Made by a program: the position numbers and the translations under genes
Shown here: positions 1-5,624 of the stretch, piece by piece
Numbering within the stretch: position 1 is the stretch's first letter
How the letters are laid out: each line of letters begins with the position of its first letter
Notes under the pieces: generated by a model
Databases searched by the model: none
The model's input: the letters and a program-made list of their open reading frames with translations, nothing else
Told to the model about the DNA's origin: nothing
From: Bacillota bacterium
GTDB lineage: Bacteria > Bacillota > Sulfobacillia > RBS10-35
Reading direction: 5' to 3'
NCBI GenBank assembly: GCA_029960865.1
Contig: JASBVX010000060.1
Span: 1-7,742 of the forward strand
DNA length: 7,742 nt

Positions 1-584
1 ACCCGGTCAGGGAGGTTACCCGGATCCAGCACCGCTTCCCGCTGTCCGTCCAGGGAACTCTTGGGGTGGGTACCTGCCCAGGAGGGCTGGCCGAAAAAAC
101 GAGTGTTTTTGCGGGCCTGCAAAAGGGAAGCCACCCGCTGGCGGGCATCGGCGTACGCCCCTTTATCCGGCAGCGGGACAGCCGCCCAATGAATCTCAGG
201 GAAATCTTCCACCTGATCCATGGCTTCCTTAAGGCGGATAAAGGCTCCGTAAGGCCTGAACTTCGCCTCTGCTTCCTTGCGCATGGATTGGCGCAGCTCC
301 TTCTCAATGCCCTCCAACCATGCTGGTCCTCCTTCTTCTTGACTGGGATCGATGGCCAAAATGATGTTGGCTACCCCCATCATGCCCATGGCCTCGAGTT
401 CCTGCCTGTTTGTAGCGCCCGGAAAGATGAGGTTATCGTAGCCCACGTGCCCGGCCACAAAATCCGCCGCCGTCATGGCCAGATAGGAGAGAATCTGGCT
501 TCCGGCATAAAGATCCTGGCTGCGGCGGGCTGTGGCGATGAAATCTTGGACGGGGCCGATGCTGATGGAAATCAGCCATGACAA
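1..584 (-). CDS. cmr2: Type III-B CRISPR Cas10 (Cmr2), N-terminal part; runs off the left edge
   Basis: Cas10 is the large subunit of the type III CRISPR RNA-guided complex; in this family its Palm domains make cyclic oligoadenylate when target RNA is bound. Reading leftward, 194 residues are in the window. The family signature SIGPVQDFIATARRSQDL is at residues 8-25, followed by GSQILSYLA (28-36), LIFPG (52-56) and the Cmr2-type KSSLDGQRE (175-183). The GGDD Palm motif would lie beyond the edge, so cyclase activity cannot be judged. The start is TTG (584-582), 9 nt after a strong AGGAGG; the ATG five bases further on is out of frame. No HD nuclease domain precedes the signature, unlike HD-bearing Cas10s, so ssDNA cleavage by this subunit is unlikely (inference). 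It is the first gene of a probable cas operon running left and is divergent from the copper genes. Family assignment is firm; subtype III-B rests on the Cmr2-like N-terminus. Confidence 0.9.
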   Translation of the reverse strand, partial: MSWLISISIGPVQDFIATARRSQDLYAGSQILSYLAMTAADFVAGHVGYDNLIFPGATNRQELEAMGMMGVANIILAIDPSQEEGGPAWLEGIEKELRQSMRKEAEAKFRPYGAFIRLKEAMDQVEDFPEIHWAAVPLPDKGAYADARQRVASLLQARKNTRFFGQPSWAGTHPKSSLDGQREAVLDPGNLPDR

Positions 585-591
585 AGAAAGA

Positions 592-601
592 CCCCTCCTT
601 T
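592..601 (-). promoter_or_regulatory. Ribosome binding site fixing the TTG start of cmr2
   Basis: On the minus strand this reads AAAGGAGGGG. The AGGAGG core ends 9 nt before TTG at 584-582, which is in frame with the Cas10 signature. The nearby ATG at 579-577 opens a different frame and cannot be the start. Confidence 0.75.
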
Positions 602-667
602 CAGGATCGTTTTCATTTCAATTCGACAAAAAGGCGGCATTTCCTGCCAGTTAGGCGCAGATACGCC

Positions 668-697
668 AAAAGAAAGCCCCGGACGAATCCCCGGGGC
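668..697 (-). terminator. Intrinsic terminator on the minus strand, upstream of cmr2
   Basis: On the minus strand GCCCCGG (697-691) and CCGGGGC (682-676) form a 7-bp G/C stem around an 8-nt loop, followed at once by TTTCTTTT (675-668). A register with a TTCG tetraloop is also possible. There is no T-tract on the plus side, so it acts on leftward transcripts. It sits about 85 nt before the cmr2 start, so it either ends a short upstream RNA or works as an attenuator in the cmr2 leader. Confidence 0.6.
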
Positions 698-750
698 GCC
701 ATCGCTTCTGCTTTAGGGACTAGACCTTTAAAGCAAACCTTCGCGCTGCA

Positions 751-768
751 GTTGCCGCCGGCGGCAAC
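751..768. repeat. 18-bp perfect palindrome
   Basis: GTTGCCGCCGGCGGCAAC is its own reverse complement. In RNA it would fold as a 7-bp G/C-rich hairpin with a 4-nt loop. It lies about 55 bp on the upstream side of the minus-strand terminator. It could be a binding site for a dimeric regulator or a stem of the putative leader RNA; the sequence does not decide. Confidence 0.5.
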
Positions 769-870
769 CCGACCCCGTGAGGAAAATACCGACAACGAAG
801 GGAAGGTAGAGGAGACCCCGCGAAAGATCCGACCCTTCCACCTCGTCTTTCCCTTGGCCATTATGCACCC

Positions 871-900
871 TTGACGGCGCAGGGATCCTCGTGCTAGCCT
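871..900 (+). promoter_or_regulatory. Probable sigma-70-type promoter of copZ copy 1
   Basis: TTGACG (871-876) matches the -35 consensus at five of six positions; an 18-bp spacer leads to TAGCCT (895-900), a weak -10. Transcription would begin near 907, just before or inside the operator at 912-935. TGACGGCG occurs at 872 and again at 900. The -35 is good and the -10 is poor, so the exact start is uncertain. Confidence 0.5.
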
Positions 901-911
901 GACGGCGAGAT

Positions 912-935
912 ACCCTCCCCCCCGAGGGGAGGGGT
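912..935 (+). promoter_or_regulatory. Probable CsoR operator, copy 1 (imperfect)
   Basis: A run of C residues broken by one T (912-923) faces a G-run broken by A (924-935), flanked by TA and TG. Known CsoR boxes are G/C-tract inverted repeats of this form, with ATACCC- and GGGT-type ends. It lies between the proposed promoter and the copZ ribosome site, where bound CsoR would block transcription. It differs from copy 2 at three positions and is not a perfect palindrome. Confidence 0.65.
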
Positions 936-951
936 GGGAGGAGGAATAGCC

Positions 952-1146
952 ATGGAACTGGTGATCCGGGGTATGACGTGCCAGCACTGCGTGCGGTCGG
1001 TGGAAAAGGCCCTTTCGGCAGTGCCTGGGGTCCAGAGCGTCCAGGTCTCTTTGGAGGAGGACAAGGCCTGGGTGGAAGGGGATGCGCCCCTTGCGGCCCT
1101 GGTGGAAGCGGTCAAAGAAGCCGGCTACGAAGTGGTGACCCATTGA
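952..1146 (+). CDS. copZ: CopZ-type copper chaperone, copy 1
   Basis: This is a 64-residue single heavy-metal-associated (HMA) domain of normal length for CopZ. The Cu(I)-binding loop GMTCQHC is at residues 7-13, with Cys10 and Cys13 as ligands; SAVPGVQSVQVSLEE and the end EAGYEVV fit the ferredoxin-like fold. CopZ carries Cu(I) in the cytosol and hands it to CopA or CsoR. The ATG at 952 is chosen because GGAGGAGG ends 7-8 nt upstream; the in-frame GTG at 934 lies inside the operator and ribosome site. It differs from copy 2 only at the C-terminus (Thr-His instead of Ser-His-Ala). Its stop codon lies within the -35 of the second promoter. Its own promoter and operator suggest CsoR control. 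Confidence 0.93.
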   Translation: MELVIRGMTCQHCVRSVEKALSAVPGVQSVQVSLEEDKAWVEGDAPLAALVEAVKEAGYEVVTH

Positions 1147-1172
1147 CGGCGCAGGGATCCTCGTGTTAGCCT
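1143..1172 (+). promoter_or_regulatory. Probable promoter of copZ copy 2, csoR and copA
   Basis: TTGACG (1143-1148) and TAGCCT (1167-1172, or TTAGCC with a 17-bp spacer) repeat the first promoter 272 bp downstream. The copZ copy 1 stop codon TGA (1144-1146) is part of the -35. The base before TAGCCT is T here and C in copy 1. Confidence 0.5.
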
Positions 1173-1183
1173 GACGGCGAGAT

Positions 1184-1207
1184 ACCCCTCCCCCCGGGGG
1201 GAGGGGT
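1184..1207 (+). promoter_or_regulatory. Probable CsoR operator, copy 2 (perfect 24-bp palindrome)
   Basis: The arms ACCCCTCCCCCC (1184-1195) and GGGGGGAGGGGT (1196-1207) are exact reverse complements. This G/C-tract dyad, preceded by GAT, matches the known form of CsoR operators and lies directly upstream of copZ copy 2 and csoR itself, so autoregulation is expected. CsoR tetramers bind such sites without metal and leave when Cu(I) binds (family knowledge). Confidence 0.75.
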
Positions 1208-1223
1208 GGGAGGAGGAATAGCC

Positions 1224-1421
1224 ATGGAACTGGTGATCCGGGGTATGACGTGCCAGCACTGCGTGCGGTCGGTGGAAAAGGCCCTTTCGGCAGTGCCTGG
1301 GGTCCAGAGCGTCCAGGTCTCTTTGGAGGAGGACAAGGCCTGGGTGGAAGGGGATGCGCCCCTTGCGGCCCTGGTGGAAGCGGTCAAAGAAGCCGGCTAC
1401 GAAGTGGTGAGCCATGCCTAG
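1224..1421 (+). CDS. copZ: CopZ-type copper chaperone, copy 2
   Basis: This 65-residue HMA protein is identical to copy 1 over its first 62 residues, including GMTCQHC with Cys10 and Cys13. It ends Ser-His-Ala instead of Thr-His. The ATG at 1224 follows GGAGGAGG by 7-8 nt. The last 8 bp overlap the start of csoR, so the two are probably translated in a coupled way. This overlap makes copy 2 the likely ancestral arrangement and copy 1 the inserted duplicate. Expected role: cytosolic Cu(I) carrier to CopA. Two identical chaperone genes raise the dose and may respond at different copper levels if the operators differ in strength (inference). Confidence 0.93.
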   Translation: MELVIRGMTCQHCVRSVEKALSAVPGVQSVQVSLEEDKAWVEGDAPLAALVEAVKEAGYEVVSHA

Positions 1422-1698
1422 AGGTCACCTCCACCTGGACCCTGCCGTACGCCAGGAAGCCACCACTCGGCTTCTTTCCATCAAGGGCCACGTGGAGGGC
1501 ATCATCCGGATGCTCTCCGATGAAGGGGTCTACTGCGTCGATGTCCTTCGCCAGCTGAAGGCGGTGGAAGGAGCTCTAAAGCAGGTGAGCAGCAAAGTTT
1601 TGGAGGCCCACTTGCGGGATCACGTGGCCACAGCCAAGGAACGAGGCGACGTGGAAAATATTGTCCAGGAGCTCATGGAAGCTTTGAAGTACACCTGA
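1414..1698 (+). CDS. csoR: CsoR-family copper-sensing repressor
   Basis: This 94-residue all-helical DUF156/CsoR protein is full length. The metal site is visible: Tyr40-Cys41, then His66 and His70 in AHLRDHV, with Glu81 at the position of the conserved second-shell Glu. Mycobacterial CsoR has Cys-His-Cys; His in place of the second Cys is the pattern of T. thermophilus CsoR, reported to respond to several metals, and of the Ni/Co sensors RcnR and DmeR. His5 and His7 near the N-terminus add to the likeness to RcnR. Copper specificity is supported mainly by the neighbours copZ and copA. The start overlaps copZ copy 2 by 8 bp with no strong ribosome site of its own, suggesting translational coupling. 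Its likely targets are the two palindromes upstream of the copZ copies. Confidence 0.93.
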   Translation: MPRGHLHLDPAVRQEATTRLLSIKGHVEGIIRMLSDEGVYCVDVLRQLKAVEGALKQVSSKVLEAHLRDHVATAKERGDVENIVQELMEALKYT

Positions 1699-1709
1699 GG
1701 AGGATGGTC

Positions 1710-3926
1710 ATGGGAGCGGTGGAGGCGCCGGAGAAAACGGCCATCGAACTGAAAGTGGAGGGCATGACCTGCGCCTCTTGCGTGGCGCGGGTGGAGCGTT
1801 CCCTGAAAGAGATTCCCGGGGTGGAAGGCGTCACCGTCAACCTGATTACCGAGAGAGCCTACGCTCGCATCGATCCTCAGCTGGTGGACCTTTCCCTATT
1901 GGAGAAAGCGGTGGCCGAAGCCGGGTATGAAGCCCATCCCGTCGAGGAAGGCACGAAAGACGACCTGGAAGCCAAAGAAGAAGCCGGCTGGCGTCGGGAC
2001 CTTTTGGTGGGAGCCCTTTTCACCCTGCCCCTTCTCGGGGTGGCCATGGGCCCCCTTAGGGGAGGGGTGTGGGACTGGGTGCAACTTGTTTTGGCCCTGC
2101 CCGTCCTCTATGCGGGGCGGCGTTTCTACCGGGGGGCCCTGGGGGAGATCCGCAAGAGAAACCTGGGGATGAACACCCTGGTGTCCTTGGGCTCGGGAGC
2201 TGCTTATGCCTATTCCCTCCTGGCCCTTTTTGTCCCCAGTCTTTTCCCGGAAGGCACCCGCCACCTGTACTTTGAAGCGGGAGCCGTCATCTTGACCCTG
2301 ATCCTGACGGGCAAGTACATGGAATCCAGGGCCAAAAGGAGGACGCGGGAAGCCCTGGAAAAGCTGGTGGCCCTCACACCCAAGATGGCCCATCTGGTGA
2401 GAGGCCAAGAAACCGTGGACGTCCCTGCCGAAAGCCTCATTCCCGGCGATCACGTGTGGGTGAAGCCGGGAGAAGCCATCCCTGCCGATGGCACCATCGT
2501 GCAGGGAGAAAGCCATGTGGATGAATCCCTTTTTACCGGGGAATCCCTCCCCCAGCGCAAGGCATCAGGTGCCACCGTGTGGGGCGGCACCGTGAACCAG
2601 GAAGGAGCCCTTCTCATCCAGGTGGAGAAGGTGGGCCGGGAAACTGTCCTGGCGCAAATGGTCCGTTTCGTAGAAGAAGCCCAGTCCCACAAACCCAGGG
2701 TGCAGGAAGTGGCCGACCGCATCGCCTCCGTCTTCGTGCCCATCGTCCTGACGGTGGCCGCCCTCACCTTCATCCTCTGGATGGTCTACGGTCCGGATCC
2801 TCGCCTCTCCTTTGCCTTTGTGGCCGCCGTCAGCGTCATGGTCATCGCCTGCCCCTGCGCCATGGGGCTGGCCACTCCTGCCGCCATCGCCGTGGCCACG
2901 GGAAGGGCGGCCCAGATGGGCCTTCTCTTCCGGGACGGCCAGGCCCTCGAGACCCTGGCCCGGGCCGATACCTTCGCCTTCGACAAGACGGGCACCTTAA
3001 CGGAAGGAAAGCCGCAGGTGACCGATATATGCCCGGCGCCGGGAAGCGGGGAAGAAGAGATCCTGGCCCTGGCAGCAGGGGCGGAGAGCTTCAGCGAACA
3101 CCCCCTGGCCCGGGCCATCCTGCAAAAGGCCAGGGAAGCCAAGGTACAGGTCCCCATGCTGAGCGATTTCCGGTCCCATCAGGGGCGCGGGATCGAAGGG
3201 CGGTTGAAGGGAAAGCGGGTGCTGGTGGGGAGCGCGCGGTTCCTTCAGGAAGAAGGCATTTCCCTTCAAGCCTTGGCAGGCGAAGAGACATCCCTGATGA
3301 CCCAGGGGAAAACCCTGGTCTACGTGGCCCTAGAGAAAGAAGCTTTGGGTCTTTTGGCGGTGGCCGATCCCATCAAGAAGGAAGCCTTTGATCTGGTCCA
3401 TCGCCTAAGGAACAGCGGAAAAAGGATCGTCCTTTTGACAGGGGATCGCTGGGTCACGGCTCGATCGGTAGCCCAAGACCTCGGCATTGAAGAAGTGAGG
3501 GCGGAGGTCCTCCCCCACGAAAAGGCGGAGGAAGTCCAAAGGCTCCAGCGAGAAGGCCGCACCGTTGTCTTTGTCGGCGACGGAGTCAACGATGCGCCGG
3601 CCCTGGCCCAGGCCCATGTGGGGATGGCCATGGGAACGGGCACCGATATCGCCGCCGAAGCAGGGGATGTGGTGCTCCTTTCGGGGAAGCTGGAGTCCAT
3701 TCCCCTGGCGCTGGAGCTTTCCCGCAAGACCCTGGGGACGATCTATGGCAACTTCTTCTGGGCCTATGCGTACAACATCCTTTTGATCCCCGTAGCGGCG
3801 GGAGTGCTCTACCCCTTCGTGGGGCTTCTCTTGAACCCGATGTATGCCGCCTTTGCCATGAGCATCTCCAGCCTCTTTGTCCTGGGTAACTCCCTCCGGC
3901 TGCGGCGCCTGCGCCTGCAGCCTTAA
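1710..3926 (+). CDS. copA: Cu(I)-exporting P1B-type ATPase
   Basis: This inner-membrane pump drives Cu(I) out of the cytosol with ATP. The start at 1710 gives 738 residues and lies 6 nt after GGAGG; the ATG at 1704 is too close to that site. In order: one N-terminal HMA domain with GMTCASC (18-24), two pairs of membrane helices (about 97-200), the actuator motif TGES (276-279), the CPC transport site (381-383) in helix 6, the phosphorylation motif DKTGT (Asp425), the nucleotide-binding SEHPL (462-466), the hinge GDGVND (623-628), and the last two helices with Tyr-Asn (688-689) and MSISS (717-721). CPC with YN and MxxSS defines the Cu(I) class P1B-1. It follows csoR by 11 bp and is probably cotranscribed with copZ copy 2 and csoR. 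All catalytic residues are present and the length is normal. Confidence 0.97.
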   Translation: MGAVEAPEKTAIELKVEGMTCASCVARVERSLKEIPGVEGVTVNLITERAYARIDPQLVDLSLLEKAVAEAGYEAHPVEEGTKDDLEAKEEAGWRRDLLVGALFTLPLLGVAMGPLRGGVWDWVQLVLALPVLYAGRRFYRGALGEIRKRNLGMNTLVSLGSGAAYAYSLLALFVPSLFPEGTRHLYFEAGAVILTLILTGKYMESRAKRRTREALEKLVALTPKMAHLVRGQETVDVPAESLIPGDHVWVKPGEAIPADGTIVQGESHVDESLFTGESLPQRKASGATVWGGTVNQEGALLIQVEKVGRETVLAQMVRFVEEAQSHKPRVQEVADRIASVFVPIVLTVAALTFILWMVYGPDPRLSFAFVAAVSVMVIACPCAMGLATPAAIAVATGRAAQMGLLFRDGQALETLARADTFAFDKTGTLTEGKPQVTDICPAPGSGEEEILALAAGAESFSEHPLARAILQKAREAKVQVPMLSDFRSHQGRGIEGRLKGKRVLVGSARFLQEEGISLQALAGEETSLMTQGKTLVYVALEKEALGLLAVADPIKKEAFDLVHRLRNSGKRIVLLTGDRWVTARSVAQDLGIEEVRAEVLPHEKAEEVQRLQREGRTVVFVGDGVNDAPALAQAHVGMAMGTGTDIAAEAGDVVLLSGKLESIPLALELSRKTLGTIYGNFFWAYAYNILLIPVAAGVLYPFVGLLLNPMYAAFAMSISSLFVLGNSLRLRRLRLQP

Positions 3927-3954
3927 GGGGGAAGGAAACGGGAAGGTTCATGCC

Positions 3955-4001
3955 GAAGCAAAGCTCCTTAACGGCATTTAAGGAGAGAGGAGCTTTGCTT
4001 C
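3955..4001 (+). promoter_or_regulatory. 14-bp inverted repeat with alternative hairpin covering the binding-protein start
   Basis: GAAGCAAAGCTCCT (3955-3968) and AGGAGCTTTGCTTC (3988-4001) are exact reverse complements, and the second arm ends directly at the ATG at 4002. That arm contains the AGGAG ribosome site (3988-3992). A second hairpin, CTCCTTAA (3964-3971) with TTAAGGAG (3978-3985), uses part of the same left arm, so the two are mutually exclusive; forming the inner one frees the ribosome site. There is no T-tract, so it is not a simple terminator. A translational switch is inferred; a DNA operator is the alternative. Confidence 0.6.
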
Positions 4002-5615
4002 ATGCGTTCTTGGGTTTACATACCCCTTCTGGCGCTGCTTTTGATCTTCACCTCCTGCGGAACGGGGGGCTCTCCTACCGGAGGTCCGGCAGAAACCCCC
4101 TCGACCGGGGAACCCCGGTATGGAGGCACCCTGGTAAGGGGCCATAACTATGGCGATCCTGCTAATCTTGATCCAATCGTCAAAAACGAAGTGGCAGCCC
4201 AGATGGTGACCATGAACCTTTTCGACACCCTGGTGCATGTGGATCCCGCGGCAAAGGAGATCCGAGCAGGCCTGGCAGAATCCTGGGAGATCAGCCCCGA
4301 TGGCCTGACCTATACCTTTCACCTTCGGGAAGGGGCTAAATTCCATAACGGCCGTGAGATCCATGCTCAGGATATTGCCTACACCTTCCAGCGCCTGGTG
4401 GATCCCAAGAGCGCGTCTCCCTTTGCCAATCGCCTGGAAGGCGTGGTGGGCTACGGCGCCTTCCGCCAGGGGGAAGCAGCCGGTCTGGCAGGTGTGGAAA
4501 CTCCCGATGACTACACTGTGGTGCTGCGCCTAGAAAAGCCCAAACCCGGCCTTCTATATGACTTGGGCAATCCGGCCACGGGCATCGTCCCCAGGGAGGA
4601 AGTAGAACGGCTGGGAGATGATTTCGGGCAGCAGCCGGTGGGAAGCGGTCCTTTTCAGTTTGTGAGCTGGAAGAAAGACGACCAGATCGTCCTGAAGGCG
4701 TTTCCTGATTACTGGGGAGGGAGGCCCTACCTGGATCAGGTGGTGTTCCGCATCATGAAGGAAGAAGCTACCCGGGATGCGGAATTCCAGGCGGGCAACC
4801 TGGATGTGATGGTCATCGGCGAAGCCCAATACAAACGCTACAGCCAGGATCCCACCTGTAAGCCCAACATGATCGAAGTGCCGGAGCTCTTTACAAGAGC
4901 ACTTCACCTCAACACCACCAAACCGCCTCTGGACAATGTCAAGGTGAGGCAGGCCATCAATTATGCGGTGGATAAGCCTCTGGTGATCGAGAAGGTCCTG
5001 AGCAACAAGGCCTATGTGGCGGTGGGACCCATCCCCTCTTCCAGCCCGGCCTTCAACCCCGATCTTAAGGGGTATGGTTATGATCCGGAAAAAGCCCGCC
5101 AGCTGCTGAAAGAAGCCGGCCTGGAAGACGGCTTCGACCTGGAAGTGATCGCCTACAATTATTGGGCAAGTTCGGTGGAAGGTCTCATGGGTTACCTGCA
5201 GGAGGTGGGAATCCGGGTGAAGCTGGTGCAGATGGATTCCACCACCGTCTTCGACCGGACGGCTTCAGGCGATTTCCAAGCCGCTTTCAATTCCTACGGG
5301 GGCAATCTGGATCCGGTCATGACCATGTACCGCATCTTCCACAGTTCCAACTTTGGCCGTGCCGGCAACACCACCCACTACCACAATCCGCAAGTGGATG
5401 CCCTCTTGGAGGAAGCCCTCTATGAGATGGACGAAGCCCGGCGCATCCAGCTGGTCCAGGAAGCGGAAAAGATCGTGGTGGAAGAGGCTCCCTGGTTCTT
5501 CTTCAACTATAACAAGGCCGTCATGATGCATCAGCCGTGGGTCCACGGCTTGCAGCCGGTGCCCACCGATATCGACTATCAGGACCTCACCAAGGTCTGG
5601 GTGGATAAGAAGTAG
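4002..5615 (+). CDS. Family-5 (Dpp/Opp-type) extracellular substrate-binding lipoprotein
   Basis: This is the solute receptor of a peptide/nickel-type ABC importer. It has 537 residues, normal for the family. A lipoprotein signal peptide with a hydrophobic stretch at 5-17 ends in the lipobox FTSC with Cys19, so it should be anchored to the outer face of the membrane. A Gly/Ser/Pro-rich linker (20-40) follows, then the SBP_bac_5 fold: TYTFHLREGAKFHNG (103-117), DIAYTFQRLVDP (124-135), GSGPFQFVSW (214-223), NVKVRQAINYAVDK (312-325) and the C-terminal HYHNPQVDALLEEAL region (459-473). Peptides are the commonest ligand, but nickel, sugars and other solutes are known and cannot be told from sequence. 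The AGGAG ribosome site 9 nt before the ATG lies inside an inverted repeat. Two permease genes follow, the first after 9 bp. Confidence 0.93.
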   Translation: MRSWVYIPLLALLLIFTSCGTGGSPTGGPAETPSTGEPRYGGTLVRGHNYGDPANLDPIVKNEVAAQMVTMNLFDTLVHVDPAAKEIRAGLAESWEISPDGLTYTFHLREGAKFHNGREIHAQDIAYTFQRLVDPKSASPFANRLEGVVGYGAFRQGEAAGLAGVETPDDYTVVLRLEKPKPGLLYDLGNPATGIVPREEVERLGDDFGQQPVGSGPFQFVSWKKDDQIVLKAFPDYWGGRPYLDQVVFRIMKEEATRDAEFQAGNLDVMVIGEAQYKRYSQDPTCKPNMIEVPELFTRALHLNTTKPPLDNVKVRQAINYAVDKPLVIEKVLSNKAYVAVGPIPSSSPAFNPDLKGYGYDPEKARQLLKEAGLEDGFDLEVIAYNYWASSVEGLMGYLQEVGIRVKLVQMDSTTVFDRTASGDFQAAFNSYGGNLDPVMTMYRIFHSSNFGRAGNTTHYHNPQVDALLEEALYEMDEARRIQLVQEAEKIVVEEAPWFFFNYNKAVMMHQPWVHGLQPVPTDIDYQDLTKVWVDKK

Positions 5616-5624
5616 GGTGGACCC

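Larger units (their letters stand above)
585..870 (-). other. Non-coding, hairpin-rich region upstream of cmr2; possible structured leader or small RNA
   Basis: No convincing gene lies between the cmr2 start and the first copZ promoter. Reading the minus strand from right to left, self-complementary elements follow one another: a long-range GGAAGG/CCTTCC pair (arms 801-806 and 834-839), an 18-bp perfect palindrome (751-768), a GCTTTA/TAAAGC hairpin (710-715 with 729-734), a terminator hairpin (676-697), a small GGCG/CGCC hairpin (654-667) and a GGCA/TGCC hairpin (636-648) with five T residues three bases beyond it. A possible minus-strand -10, CATAAT, lies at 860-865 without a clear -35. I could not match the region to any riboswitch, 6S RNA, SRP RNA or tmRNA that I know. 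Hairpins and terminator are seen; an RNA product is inferred. Confidence 0.4.
871..1415 (+). repeat. Tandem duplication of a ~272-bp promoter-operator-copZ unit
   Basis: The stretch from TTGACG at 871 to about 1142 is repeated from 1143 to 1415 with an exact 272-bp offset. I count five mismatches: 894 C/T, 916 T/C, 917 C/T, 925 A/G and 1139 C/G. Four lie in the roughly 80-bp control region and one in the penultimate codon of copZ; the rest of the coding sequence is identical. No insertion sequence or long flanking repeat marks the junction, only a few bases of similarity. The near-identity implies a recent duplication or ongoing gene conversion. Confidence 0.92.

Noticed and set aside
66..581. 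Plus-strand open frame of 171 codons
   Set aside because: It is antisense to the Cas10 N-terminus, whose minus-strand frame carries clear family motifs; the plus product resembles nothing and has no ribosome site.
575..617. 14-codon minus-strand ORF from ATG at 617 overlapping the cmr2 start
   Set aside because: No ribosome site precedes it and its length is within chance; the strong AGGAGG is spaced for the TTG of cmr2.
585..870. CRISPR array or a known riboswitch (SAM, cobalamin, cyclic di-GMP) next to cas10
   Set aside because: There is no repeated 25-40 bp unit with spacers, and the conserved cores of those riboswitches are not found; only loose resemblances such as GAGGTGGAAGGG occur.
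578..874. Plus-strand open frame of 98 codons in the intergenic region
   Set aside because: No ribosome site, low-complexity basic product, and it crosses several hairpins; the region is better explained as non-coding.
613..1415. Minus-strand open frames of 176, 96 and 73 codons across the copZ copies
   Set aside because: They are reverse shadows of copZ; their near-identity to each other merely reflects the tandem duplication.
3950..4147. Open frame of 65 codons starting ATG at 3950, possible leader peptide
   Set aside because: It overlaps the binding-protein gene in another frame, its ribosome site is only three bases from the ATG, and its sequence is mostly forced by the inverted repeat and the overlapping gene.
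4002..5615. Binding protein as a copper- or nickel-specific receptor because it follows copA
   Set aside because: Nothing metal-specific is visible in the sequence; proximity alone does not support it, and the family binds many ligands.
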